Below, piece by piece: positions 47,740 through 59,859 of a DNA stretch of 64,000 nt. A model generated the notes under the pieces. That model had not been told where the DNA came from and ran no database searches. It was given only the letters and a program-made list of their open reading frames with translations. The position numbers were made by a program, and so were the translations under genes. This stretch comes from Piper betle (lineage: Eukaryota > Streptophyta > Magnoliopsida > Piperales > Piperaceae). The stretch covers positions 1 through 64,000 of the forward strand of contig JAURVB010003394.1 in assembly GCA_033002965.1 (NCBI GenBank), given 5' to 3'. The stretch's first letter is position 1. Every line of letters begins with the position of its first letter.

Positions 47740-48922
47740 CTAATATATACACATTCAATTGTGGACTAATTAAAAGTTATAATTTGACATTGTTGTTGGG
47801 CAACTGCAGCCATCATAATACGAAAACCACACCAATAAAACGTCAATTATTAGTGCATATCAACATTGATTTAAGGGGGTGGGGAGTGGGATGTTTATCT
47901 AGGCACAGATTGATTTGGGGGGGGGGTTCAACTACTAGTACGTGTCAAGCATTGATGGGGTTTGGTAGGGGGTACATCATAAAATCATGGAATTGGACTG
48001 ATTCAAAGTCTATATCATACCAAAAGTCATACATTTGGTGTAAAAAAATAAAGTGAATACATTTGAAAGACGTGGCAAAATTTAATTTATTGCTTAAGTA
48101 ACTTCTAATATATACACGATCACTTGTGGACTAATTAAAAGTTATAATTTGACATCATCGCATGGCAAAATTTAATTTATTGCTTAAGTAACTTCTAATA
48201 TATACACGATCACTTGTGGACTAATTAAAAGTTATAATTTGACATCATCTTCTAATATATACACGATCACTTGTGGACTAATTAAAAGTTATAATTTGAC
48301 ATCATCGCATCCATCATAGTACAAAAACCCCACCCATCAAACCTCAATTATTAATGCCTATCAGCATTGATTTGGGGGAGGGGCGGGGATGTTCGAGGTG
48401 GGGTAGGGTCGGGTAGGGGTTTGTGGAAATGTTCATCTTTATTAAACTTATATATTGCCTATCGATTAAGCAAGCAAGGGGGGTGCGGAAATGTTCAATT
48501 ACTAGTGCCTGTCAGCATTGATGGGGGTGGGGGGACGTCGTAAAAACATGGAATTGGACTGATTCAAAGCTGGTTTGTTACCAAAAGTCAATAAATAAAG
48601 TGAATACATTTGAAAGACATGGGAAAATTTAATTTATTGCTTAATTAACTTCTAATATATAAGAACATGGAATTGGACTGATTCAAAGTCTATATCACAC
48701 CAAAAGTCAATAAATTTGGTGTAAAAAAAATAAAGTGAATACATTTGAAAGACGTGGCAAAATTTAATTTATTGCTTAATTAACTTCTAATATATACACA
48801 ATCACTTGTGGACTAATTAAAAGTTATAATTTGACATCATCACAGCCATCATAGTACAAAAACCCCACCAATCAAACCTCAATTATTAATGCCATCAACA
48901 TTGATTTTTTTTTTGGGGGGGG
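47740..48922. repeat. Tandem and dispersed copies of a chitinase-flanking repeat
   Basis: A block running from CATTTGAAAGACGTGGCAAA through 'cttgtggactaattaaaag' to TTTGACATCATC recurs at about 47740, 48062, 48152, 48250 and 48740, some with an exact 90-bp period (48072 and 48162). G-rich linkers are interspersed. Related copies lie at 44040-44400, inside the inverted duplication. No coding potential. Confidence 0.8.
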
Positions 48923-48927
48923 GGGGG

Positions 48928-51900
48928 TGTAACACCCTCAAATCCGGTTCACACTCGTGAACCAAACCGGCATGTTACAGGCCCCGGTTAGGTCGGCTAA
49001 CGCGAACCTAACTCGTGCGGATCCAATCTCGGCGTCTTAAGATGAAGATACGATCTGTCATGAATGAATGCATGCACAAAATCCTAACATGGTACTACAT
49101 TATGACATGCAAATTAAATTTCACACCATCACAATTACGAGCAAAATCGATGAAAATTCTGAAGTAAAACTAACAGGGTCTCCCCTAAAAGTGCAATCAT
49201 GGGCCCACCCTGTCAAAATAATATATATACAAATATGTCGGCATGCATTAACAATCACACAAAATCTAACATCTTATGAATTCATTCTGAAGCTCGGGTC
49301 TCAACCCACTACGCTTCCGCTGCTCAACTCTGATCATATTTTGCATTCTATTATCTTGTCTTAGCATTTCATTCACATCATATCATCATGCTCAAACATT
49401 TACTCATGTCATTCACAATATAATAACATAATAATACAATATTAAACATTCAGAAATCTAACATGTGTGTGTACAAGACCTCATTGCTCCTCCGTCCAAG
49501 CTGGCTCCTCCAACTCATGATTATTACCTACATATAGTATAAAAACACGTCAGTAACAAGTGTTACTGGTCCGGAAAATAAAATAACTATAACAAGCTGG
49601 CTATGAGAGCAAACTCTCATATGAAAGAAAACCATATACTTCCTCAAGAACACTCTGAAGGGCACTACTGAGGAGCCACTGGGCTGCAGACCCGGTAGCA
49701 TCCCGAACTTACTGCTCTGCTGCTGGTACTGTGCTACTCTCAGCACTTCTTTTTCAGTACTTCTCGTGAAACTTTATCCTAAGCCCTCTCCTTACCTCCA
49801 TATTTCTCCTGGCCTTGAGCACGAAGGCCGAGTACTCTCAGGCAGTCGCCTTTAGTACCCTTTGAACCACAAGTCCGGACATGCGCTGTACTAAACAGTA
49901 CCCGTAAACCTCCACGTTCTCCGGGTGTGAGGAACTCAAACGCGGAGTTATCAGGATCCCTCGGGAATGGAACAGTCCGCTGGCACTAATCCAGAGCCCG
50001 CTTTGACTGTCACGGCATCCTCTGCATGGTACGTGCAGTCGGTTTCTCCATCTCTCGTCTCACTGAAAACTCGATAAAACTATATATATAGGCCTGGGAA
50101 GGGATTCATATAATAGGCCCGAAGGCAACTTGTGGTGGATCTTGTTTTCGAAATCATCCTCGAGGGATCTCATCCTCGAGGGGTTATTAATCCGGAAATA
50201 TTCGATTAAATGGCCCGAGTTAAGTGGGATCCAATAAAACGCCACTTAACCCGCCCTGCAATAATAAAATAAACATACAATGGAAGAGCGTAAAACAAGA
50301 CGAGTCCTAAACGGACCTGGTAGAAGCTCCAAGTGTGTCATCGCGCCTAGGCGGCGAGCTCCTACTCCGTACCTGTAACACCCCAAATCCGGTCCACGCT
50401 CATGAACCGAACCGGCATGTTACAGGCCCCGGTTAGGTCCGCTAACCCGAACCTAACTCATGCGGATCCAATCTCGGCGTCTTAAGATGAAGATACGATC
50501 CATCATGAATGAATAAATGTGCAAAATCCTAACATGGTACTACATGAATGACATGCAAATTCAATTTCACGCCATCACAATCACGAGAAAAATCGATGAA
50601 AATTCTAAAGTAAAACTGACAGAGTCTCCCCTAAAAGTGCAATTAGGGTCTACCCTGTCAAAACAATACATACCAATATATATACATATATCAACAATTT
50701 TAATCACACATAATTTAATATACTGTATATTCATCATAGGACTTGGGCCACACTTCTGCTGCGCTCTCTGATCACATCTCACCTCTTATCATCATGTCTT
50801 AGCATCATCTCATTTCATTTAATCATATCCTATCATGCCTCAAACATTTAATCATAGCATTCACAAAATAATAACATAATAATACAATATTAAACATTCA
50901 GAAATCTAACATGTGTGTGCACAAGACCTCATTGCTCCTCCGTCCAAGCTGGCTCATCCATCTCGTGCTTATCACCTACATATATATAAGAAAAACGTCA
51001 GTAACAAGCGTTACTGGTCCGGAAAATAAAATAACTATAACAAACTGGCTATGAGAGCAAACTCTCATCTGAAAGAAAACATATACTTCCTCAAGAACAC
51101 TCTGAAGGGCACTACTGAGGAGCCACTGGGCTGCAGACCCGGTAGCATCCCGAACTTACTGCTGCTGGTACTGTGCTACTCTCAGCACTTCTTTTTCAGT
51201 ACTTCTCGTGAAACTTTATCCTAAGCCCTCTCCTTACCTCCATATTTCTCCTGGCCTTGAGCACGAAGGCCGAGTACTCTCAGGCAGTCGCCTTTAGTAC
51301 CCTTTGAACCACAAGTCCGGACATGCGCTGTACTAAACAGTACCCGTAAACCTCCACGTTCTCCGGGTGTGAGGAACTCAAACGCGGAGTTGTCAGGATC
51401 CCTCGGGAATGGAACAGTCCGCTGGCACTAATCCAGAGCCCGCTTTGACTGTCACGGCATCCTCTGCATGGTACGTGCAGTCGGTTTCTCCATCTCTCGT
51501 CTCACTGAAAACTCGATAAAACTATATATATAGGCCTGGGAAGGGATTTATATAATAGGCCCGAAGGCAACTTGTGGTGGATCTTGTTTTCGAAATCATC
51601 CTCGAGGGATCTCATCCTCGAGGGGTTATTAATCCGGAAAATATTCGGTTAAATGACCCGAGTTAAGTGGGATCCAATAAAACACCACTTAACCCGTCCT
51701 GCAAATAATAACATAAACATACAATAGAAAAGCGTAAAACAAGACGAGTCCTAAACGGACCTGGTAGAAGCTCCAAGCGTGTCATCGCGCCTAGGCGGCG
51801 AGCTCCTATTCCGTACCTACATATCAAAACTAAATACTAACGCCCGCTAACTAAATGATGCATCAAACTCAATAACATCACAATCACAATGCAAGCATCC

Positions 51901-54900
51901 ATCAACATAACAATCAGAAAATCATAAAAATTAATTAATCCTAGCTCATCCTATTCATACTAATTTTTATTACGTGTCTGTAACTTATGTTGTGGTCACT
52001 TATCGTGCTCTGACTTGATCTACTTCATTAGGTCGCTTACTCTTCACTCACACTTAATCTCATCATGCAACTCATCGTTTCATCCATCATTAAACATTAA
52101 TCACATCACTAATCATAAATATGAAAATAATTCTACTCATCCTATTCCTACCAATTTTATTGTATTTTTCCTAAGTTACATTACTCGATTATCCTGCTCA
52201 ATCTACTTACTTCATTAAATCACTTAACCTCCATTCACTATCAATCACATCATAAATCCTAGCATGCTGTGCTAACAATCATTATCAACTTTAAATAATC
52301 AAGTCGGAGGTAATTATACCTCACGTCGTCGGCAATCGGCGACGGTTAGGGTTCCGTCGCGCGCCTCGAAGCTCGAATTCGGCGCTCCTCGGCGTCCGAA
52401 GCTCGATCGGGCTCCACCGGGTGAGCCCCGCGGAAGATCCGGTGAATTCCGGCGAATTCCAGAAATTCCGATTTCCGGCGGTTTCCCGGCAGTTGCGGGC
52501 GGTTTTCCGGCGACTTCCGGTGGTTTTCCGGCGACTATTGCCGGTGGCGTCTACTAGCCGGAAAGGGGTCGTGTTGGGTACCCTCGGAACCGGCTCGACG
52601 AGCCCGACTCATCTATGAGGTCGACGTGGTCGGCCGAGGCAGTGGCTCGCCGGAAATTGGCTAAAACAGGGCCGGCGGCGATGGGTCGCTAGATCCGGCC
52701 GGCCACGGCGGCGATGGCCTCCGCTCCGGTCGGGGAAGGCTGCTAGGGGGTCGAAGGTGCTGTGGCGACCGATCGATCACGGCGGCGTTGGTCGCCGGCG
52801 GCGGAATCGGCGACGGGAGCGCAACGCGGGCGCGGCGTCGCGGCGTGGCTTCCTCGCGTCGCGGCGGCCCGATGGCGGCCGGGCTTGGTCGGGGCAACAC
52901 GGCAACGTCGTCGCCGGGCTAGGCGGCGACTATCGACGGCCGGGCGGCGCCGGCAGCGGTGGCGGCGGCGCGCGCAAGGGCGGCGTCGGGCGAGGGTTTG
53001 GGGAAGAAAGGGAGGGCGCGGATGTGTGTGGTGGCAAAGACGTAAATATTACTTGACTCGTCTCCGACTCGAGTCAAAATAATATTTTAGTCATAAAAAA
53101 ATTCCAAAAAATTTGGGAAAAATCCTATAAAATCACACAACACAAAAAAATCATAATGATATGCTCTAGAACTATCAACCCACCCAAAATGCCCGTAACG
53201 CGTCCTAACGCGGTAAACGGCCTAAAACTAATTCTACGATCCACTATATATAAAAATAAAAAAAATCACTGGCATACTCTCATATATTCTGATAACTCAT
53301 TCTGTTCTGCTGTGTTCATGACGTTATCATCATATACTTGGGTACGCATGACCCTCATAGCTCATACACGTGACCGGCGTCGGCTCGGTACGCGTGTCCT
53401 GAAACTGACTCAGCTCGAAAAATAATGGTCGACCCGACCGGTTCTGAATATAAAACCCTAACTCGAATCGTGGGTTTTACAGTACCTATACATCAAAACT
53501 AAATAATAACGTCTGCTAACTACATGATGCATCAAACTCAATAAACATCAATCACAATCAATAATCATAAATATGGAAATAATTCTAACTCATCCTATTC
53601 CTACCAATTTTATTACGTGTCTATAAACTTATGTCGTGGTCACTTATCATGCTCTGACCTGATCTACTTCATTACATCACTGAACCTTCATTCACACTTA
53701 ATCTCATCATGTAACTTATCATTTCATCCCTAATTAGTCATTAATCACATCATACACATGTTTACTTCATTCATAATCTTAACATTCATCATAATAATTA
53801 ATCAACCCTAGCATGCTATGCTAACAATTATCATCAATTTTAAATAAATCAATCGGAGGTAATTATACCTCACGTCGTCGGCAATCGGCGACGGCTAGGG
53901 TTCCGTCGCGCGTCTCGGAGCTCAAATTCGGCGCTCATCGGCGTCCGAAGCTCGATCGGGCACCACTGAGTGAGCCCCACGGAAGATCCGGTGAATTCCG
54001 GCGAATTCCAGAAATTCCGATTTTCGGCGGTTTTCCGGCAGCTGCTGGCGGTTTTCCGGCAACTTCCGGTGGTTTTCCGGCGACAATCGCCGGCGGCGTC
54101 TACTGGTCGGAAAGGGGTCGTGTTGGGTACCCTCGGAACCGGCTCGGCGAGCCCGACTCATCTACGAGGTCGACGCGGCCAACGGAGGTGGCGGCTCGCC
54201 GGAAAATGGCTAAAACAGGGCCGACGGCGATGGGTCGCTAGATCCGGCCGGCCACGGCGGCGATGGCCTCCGTTCCAGTCGGGGAAGGTAGCTGGAAGGC
54301 TCGAGGGTGCTGAGGCGACCGACCGATCGCGGCGGCGCTGGTCGCCGGCGGCGGGATTGGCGACGGAAACGCAACGCGGCCGCGGCGTCGCGGCGTGGCT
54401 TCCTCGCGTCGCGGCGGTCCGATGGGGGCCGGACCTGGTCGGGGCGGCAGGGCGACGTCGTGGCCGGGCTGGGCGGCGTCGATCGGCGGCCAGGCGGCGC
54501 CGGCCGTGGTGGCGGTGGCGCGCGAACAGGGGCGGCGCGGCGAGGGTTTGGGCGTGGGGGAGAAAAGTCGGGGTGAAAACTTAGTTGGGTGGCAAACTCG
54601 TAAATAATACTTGACTCGTCTCCGGCTCGAGTCAAGTATCATAACTAACTCGTATTAAATCCTAAAAAATTCATTAAAATAGGAAAAAATCCCGTAAAAT
54701 CAAACAACACCACAACATTATAATGATATGCTCTATGACTAACAACCCACCCAAACTACCCGAACGCGTCCTAACGCGGTAAACGGCCTAAAACTAATTC
54801 TACGATCCATTATATATATCGTAATAAAAAAATGAACTGCATACTCTCATATATTCTGATAACTCATTCTTTTCTCCTGTGTTCATGACGTTATCATCAT

Positions 54901-55049
54901 ATACTTGGGTACACATGACCCTCATGGCTCATACACGCGACCGGCGTCGGCTCAGTACACGTGTCCTGAAACTGACTCAACTCGAAAAAATAACGGTCGA
55001 CCCGACCGGTTCTGAATATAAAACCCTGACTCGAATCGTGGGTTTTACA
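48928..55049 (+). mobile_element. Solo LTR (outer), split by a nested solo LTR
   Basis: The element starts TGTAACACCCTCAAATCC at 48928 and ends GGGTTTTACA at 55049. This is the TG...CA structure of an LTR, bounded by GGGGG at 48923-48927 and 55050-55054. Its own sequence is 48928-50373 plus 53487-55049 (about 3.0 kb). The interruption is a second LTR of the same family. No gag, pol, primer-binding site or polypurine tract is present, so the internal region was lost, presumably by LTR-LTR recombination. Long LTRs starting TGTAACACCC are known in Ty3/Gypsy chromoviruses of the Tekay/Del type, and the assignment here is inferred. GC-rich open frames at 53970-54640 are LTR sequence, not genes. 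The GGGGG repeat is weak evidence because it lies in poly-G. Confidence 0.82.
50374..53481 (+). mobile_element. Solo LTR (inner), inserted in the outer LTR
   Basis: A complete 3,108-bp LTR begins TGTAACACCCCAAATCC at 50374 and ends GGGTTTTACA at 53481. It is flanked by a perfect 5-bp target duplication GTACC (50369-50373 and 53482-53486). Removing the insert and one GTACC restores the outer LTR exactly (CTCCGTACC then TATACATCAAAACTAAAT, matching the inner copy's own CCGTACCTACATATCAAAAC). The two LTRs are highly similar, including the GC-rich 3' third (52330-53060 against 53870-54600). No internal retrotransposon domain remains. Confidence 0.92.
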
Positions 55050-55236
55050 GGGGGGTAGGGGGAATAATGCTTTCTAATTAGCCTAAGCTAGCTTTAGGAA
55101 TATGACTTTCTCATTAGCTTATATATACAAGTCACCATTCATCTCCAAATATAATGTGGAATAAACCCAACACATCATACCACCCAAATCTCCCTCACAC
55201 ATAATACCACTCGAATTATCTCCCCTCACCATATGT

Positions 55237-55741
55237 TAGGGCTGCTAAATGAGCGAGCGAGTCGAATTCTATTTATGTTCAAACTTGGCTCGATATCGAA
55301 CGAGTTTTGAACATGCATGCCAGCTCAATTGTAAAGTAAAAGTAACTCACTCATAAAAAATAAAGTCAACATGGATTGAACCTACAATCAACTTGAATAC
55401 TTACCATTTAAGCTATCTCATTACTTTGTTATTATATTGTATATAAATAAATATAACTAGTTACAATTAAACTTATTAGTATATATATATATATATATAT
55501 ATAAAGACTATATTATTATATTATTTTATCGAGCCAAGTTCGAATCGAGCTATGAGTCAATTTTAAGTCGAGTTTGAGTTATAACCGAGTTGAGTCGAAT
55601 CGAGTCAAACACTGCCTTGCTCAAACTCGGCTCGAAAGATTCGAGTTCGAGCTCAAGCATTTAAATGTTGAGTTTTGAGTCGAGTCGAACTGAGTCGAGC
55701 GCTAAATGCTCACGAGCTGACTCGCTCAATTACTAGCCCTA
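55237..55741. mobile_element. hAT-like MITE copy (505 bp)
   Basis: It starts TAGGGCTGCTAAATGAGCGA and its reverse-complemented end is TAGGGCTAGTAATTGAGCGA. The flanks CCATATGT (55229-55236) and CCACATGC (55742-55749) are an imperfect 8-bp target duplication (6 of 8). The interior is rich in GAGTCGAG/CTCGACTC, so each half is nearly complementary to the other. The family recurs at 61731 and 62387. Confidence 0.75.
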
Positions 55742-56047
55742 CCACATGCCACCACATGCTAGACATGTTATAGTGAAGTTTGAGGACCCCTCACTATATG
55801 ATTTTTTTGAAAACAATGAATCTGGGCCGTCTTTGTAATCGAACGGACCAGATCAAAGTGTGTGGGGCAGAAAAATTTCTACCTTGGCGCACCTCAGCGC
55901 TTCTCAATTTTAAATGTGTTGTACATGGTTGACTGGGAGTTAAAATGTCAAGGTTACCTTTACTTATTCTGTACTTGAAAGGTTGGGTTGGAAGGGGGAT
56001 GGTTCTCAATAAAGTTGTTTGATTCAACAATAAATATAAATATATAT

Positions 56048-56609
56048 GGTAAAGGTTTCTTGTGCAAGAGGCAGGAAACCCTTACCTGCGCCAGGATAAT
56101 CTGGGCCGTCCGATTATGATCGAACGGCCCAGATTTGATAAAAAATTTTTTTCTCACCACCCCCTCCTTCGCCGGCGGCCGGGATCCAGCCGCGGCCGGC
56201 CGGGCAGGGGGTGGGCGAGGCGGGGCGAGGGCGGCGTGGGTGGGCGGAGGAGAAGGAGGAGGGCGGCGTCCGGGATCCGGCCGCGGCCGGCCGGGGGGTG
56301 GGCGAGGCGGGGCGAGGGCGGCGTGGGTGGGCGGAGGAGAAGGGGAGGGCGGCGTGGGTAGGAGGCCCTCGCCCGCCTCGCCCACACCCCGCCCGGCCGG
56401 CCGCGGCCGGATCCCGGATGCCGCCCTCCCCTTCTCCTCTGCCCACCCACGCCGCCCTCGCTCCACCCTCGCCCACCCGGCTGCCCGGCCGCCGGCGAAG
56501 GGGGGGGTGGTGGAAAATTTTTTTTATCAAATCTGGGCCGTTCGATCATAATCGGACGGCCCAGATTATTTTGTGGCGCAGGGGCGCTACTCTGCCTTTG
56601 GCGTAGCGC
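56048..56609. mobile_element. GC-rich foldback element next to (TA)n
   Basis: Subterminal palindromes AATCTGGGCCGTCCGAT / complement (56098-56114 and 56119-56135) and AATCTGGGCCGTTCGAT / complement (56530-56546 and 56551-56567) are inverted copies of each other, so the ends form a long foldback. The core holds direct and inverted copies of a GGCGAGGCGGGGCGAGGGCG block (about 56217, 56302 and inverted near 56380). The right end abuts (TA)n at about 56610. The long open frames on both strands are composition artefacts. Confidence 0.75.
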
Positions 56610-56635
56610 CCCTCATATATATATATATATATATT

Positions 56636-58127
56636 AGTGATTTGAACTATTAGATGGATTAGTGGGTGATGCGGGTGGGATTGAGAGGCGGGATTAGGGA
56701 CGGGTGATGTTTTATTTATTTATTATATTATATTATTTATTTTTAAAAATTTTAATTATTTTTAAATTATTTATTTATTTTCTTGTAGGGTGGTGGGTGG
56801 CATGGTTTGTAAGATAAGCAAGTAATGCTTTTTAGTTTTTTTTTTGAAGGTCTTTTTTTTTTTTTTTGAGGTGGAGGAGTAGATGGTTGTTTTAAACAAA
56901 ACTAGAGGAGAGGAGGGCGTTCACTTTTTAGGGATGAGGCAATGGTTTATTTTTAAGGGGAAAGTGTGTGAGCATTTTAAAAAAAATTGAAGCGGGTGAG
57001 CGGTGTTGTTTTCTTTTTTTGGTTGGGGGCGGAGAGGGGCAGTTTTTGTTTTTTATTCTTTTTTCTAGGGGTGTGGGTGATTTTTTAAAGGGGGTGGTCC
57101 TTTTTCTTAAGTGGGGAAATGGGTGGGCGTTGTTTTTTTTGTATGTGTATTCATTTGACAAGAGAAAGAAAAGTTTTGTATGATTTTTTTTGTGTTCAAT
57201 TATGTTAAAGTGACTTTTTCTAAACAATATTTAAAACAATTTTCCAATAGTTTATTTTTTAATAAATTTCTTTTTTAATCAAGTTATATTTGAACAGATT
57301 CTGTAGTGAACTTATTTTTTTGTAATTAATTTATTTCCATAAATTTATTCTATAATTATATTATTTTTATCATTTTATTTTCATGACACATTAGTCAATG
57401 TCATCAATACTTATATTAATACAAAATTGACTTAGATTAAACTTATCAGAAAATAAAATGATAAAAAGATAAACAAATTAAAAATATGTAAAAAATAGGT
57501 CATGCTATTAATTTATATTATGACCACACTGAATTCATTTTTATGCATATTTTAATATTATTTCATTATACACATACTTATTTTCTAAACAAACTATTTT
57601 TTAAAGTAACTTATTCTTGTAACGATATATTGTTTGTGATGTTGTTGACTTTGCAATTAATTTAGTAATGCCAACAGTGAGATTACAATTACCTACATCA
57701 TGCTATTAATAACATAATTTATTATTTAGTAATGACATTGATAACATTGATGATTTTTATTATTCAAATTTAATTATAAATAATTTATTTTTTAGTGTTT
57801 ATAAGTTAATAGCATCGATGACATTATTATAAAATTATAATGTCATAAATGGAAATTTAAATAACTTTACATTAGCATCACTATGAGTAACATTTAAATT
57901 ATAATTTTATTTTATAAAATTAATTTAATAAAAATAAATAAATAAATGTCATCAATATTATAAATGTCACTACCAAACAATAAAAGACTTTATCAATAAG
58001 ACAATCTAGTTGATTGTAATGTAATTGTTAGCATTATTAAGTTAATTAGAATGTCATCAATGCCATAAGCAATACACCGTTTAAATAATAAATTTGTTTA
58101 AAAAATGAATTATCAAATTGATTGCTA
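56636..58127. other. AT-rich intergenic region
   Basis: Homopolymer T runs and AT-rich sequence lacking any recognised gene. The open frame at 56928-57227 is Lys/Pro/Ser low-complexity sequence and is not supported. Confidence 0.55.
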
Positions 58128-58140
58128 TATATATATATAT

Positions 58141-58666
58141 GGAAAAAGTTTTCCTGTACCCAGCACAGCCATCTTGGCTGTGCTGGAGTTTGATCTTGGC
58201 CGTTGGATTAGCATCCAACGGCCAAGATCAAAAAAAAAAAAGGGGCGTCGGCGCCGCCGCAGCAGCGACGGCGGAGGGGGTGGGAAGGGTGCCCGGCCAC
58301 GGCGACGGCCGGGTGGGGGGCGGCGACAGGGGACGGGGGCGCGGCACGGCGGGGTGGCGGGCGGGGACGAGGGGGGCGCGGCACGGCGGGGTGGCGGGCG
58401 GGGGCCGAGGGTGGGTGCGGCGGGGTGGTGGGTGGGGGTGGTGTCGCCCGGCGGCGGGGCGGCGGGCCGGCAGGGGAAGAGGAGGGGCGGCTAGATCCGC
58501 CGCCCTGTCGCCGCAAGGCTTACGTCGCCACCCCGTCGCCGCGAGGGTTACGTTGCCGCCCGTCGGCCGGGGGCGGTGACGGGCGGGGCAGGGGGTGGCG
58601 TCGCGTCGGCCGGGGTGGCGGCGACGCCACCCAATTTTTTTTTTATATTGCAGTACAGCCTCCCCT

Positions 58667-58670
<4 letters not shown>
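58141..58670 (+). mobile_element. GC-rich palindromic element in (TA)n (same family as the intronic copy)
   Basis: It is flanked by (TA)n at about 58127-58140 and 58670-58710. The left end GGAAAAAGTTTTCCTGTACC matches the reverse complement of the right end at 25640-25660, and the right end CAGTACAGCCTCCCCTTCTC matches the left end there. There are two adjacent perfect hairpins: CAGCACAGCCA with 3-bp loop (58161-58185) and GATCTTGGCCGTTGGAT with 4-bp loop (58192-58229). The core is extremely GC-rich with CGGCGGGGTGGCGGGCGGGG repeats (about 58346 and 58386). No protein is encoded. Confidence 0.78.
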
Positions 58671-58713
<43 letters not shown>

Positions 58714-59044
58714 TCGATGCAGTCAAAATATAAAGTAATGACATGACCTATTTTTTATTCCTTATTTTTAATTACTTTATCTATTAAATCATATTATTTT
58801 AAATAAATTTATTATATTTTAATTTCTAAATCAATTTATTAATATAAGTGTTCATGACATCAAATAATTTGCTGATGAAAAAATAAAATGGTAAAAATAA
58901 TATAATTATATAATAAATTATGAAAATAAATTAATTACAATTATTTATTAAAAATTTGATCAAATATAGTTTGATTAAAAAATTAATCAATTAAAAATAA
59001 GTTATTTAAAATATTATCTAAACAAGTTACTTTATGTAAATGAA

Positions 59045-59587
59045 TAAAAAAATGCTACAACCCCTCTCTTTTCCTTGTCAAAAATAGAAAAAAATAGAAA
59101 AGCAACAACAACGCTTGACTCGAATAAATAACAACGTGGGCAGCTTGGGGGCAAGCAGGGGGGGTGCAATCGCGGTGGAGAGGCCACGGCTTGGGCCGGT
59201 CGGGGGGCCGTGACAGCTTGGGGCAAGCAGGGTCGCTCATAGGGGCGGCAGGCGGGGGGACTACGGCAGAGAGGCCACGGCTTGGGCCGGTCAGGGGGCC
59301 ACAACGGCTTGGGGCGGGCGTGGTCGTTGCAGGGGCGGCGGGTGGGGGGTCTATGACTGAGGGGCAGCGGCAGCTTGGGGTAGGCGGGGGGCCACGGCAG
59401 TGGGTGGCAGCGGGGGCTGTGGCTAGGGGGGTGGGGGGTGGTCGAACAGGTCAGTTGCGGGTGGGCGGGCGAGGCGGACGGGCTGGCAGACACGGGGGTA
59501 GGAGGGTGTGTCTGGGCCGCTGGATCGAAATCCAACGACCCAAATTAAATGCGCTACCAAATGCTGGCAGCGCATGATAGCATTTTG

Positions 59588-59620
<33 letters not shown>
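59045..59620. mobile_element. Diverged GC-rich element ending in (TA)n
   Basis: A G-rich core (59140-59500) with GCTTGGGCCGGTC repeats leads to a right-end palindrome TGGGCCGCTGGATCGAAATC / CAACGACCCAAATT (59514-59545) and a (TA)n tract at about 59591-59619. The layout matches the other (TA)n-flanked elements but the palindrome has decayed. The left end near the CTACAACCCCTCTC motif (59054) is uncertain. Confidence 0.55.
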
Positions 59621-59622
<2 letters not shown>

Positions 59623-59859
59623 GAAAGCCTTCCAATTGTAAAGAGGAAATTTTGTACTCTCTATGTTTTTATAATTACTGGATTTGATCAAATGGCTAAT
59701 AACTATCTACTCTCAACTAGCTTCTCATATAACATACTCCCTCTTCTTATCCTTCACCTATTTTTGATTGATTTTGTTTCAGATAAAGAAGAATGATTCT
59801 ACTCTTTATAAATGTGAAAATAAAAAATAAAAAAGGATGATTTCCTCACGAGTCTAGTG

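Noticed and set aside
48072..48306. CRISPR-like repeated units
   Set aside because: This is plant nuclear DNA, the repeats are contiguous duplications without unique spacers of constant size, and no cas genes are present.
52661..54642. Multiple 80-200-codon frames (for example MSPTEDPVNSGEF...)
   Set aside because: They lie inside LTR sequence, occur in both nested copies, and lack retroelement protein motifs.
55960..59577. Long GC-rich open frames at 55960-56606, 58105-58712 and 59032-59577
   Set aside because: Composition artefacts of the palindromic elements: many frames are open, the residues are Gly/Arg/Pro repeats, and some run into (TA)n as YIYIYI.
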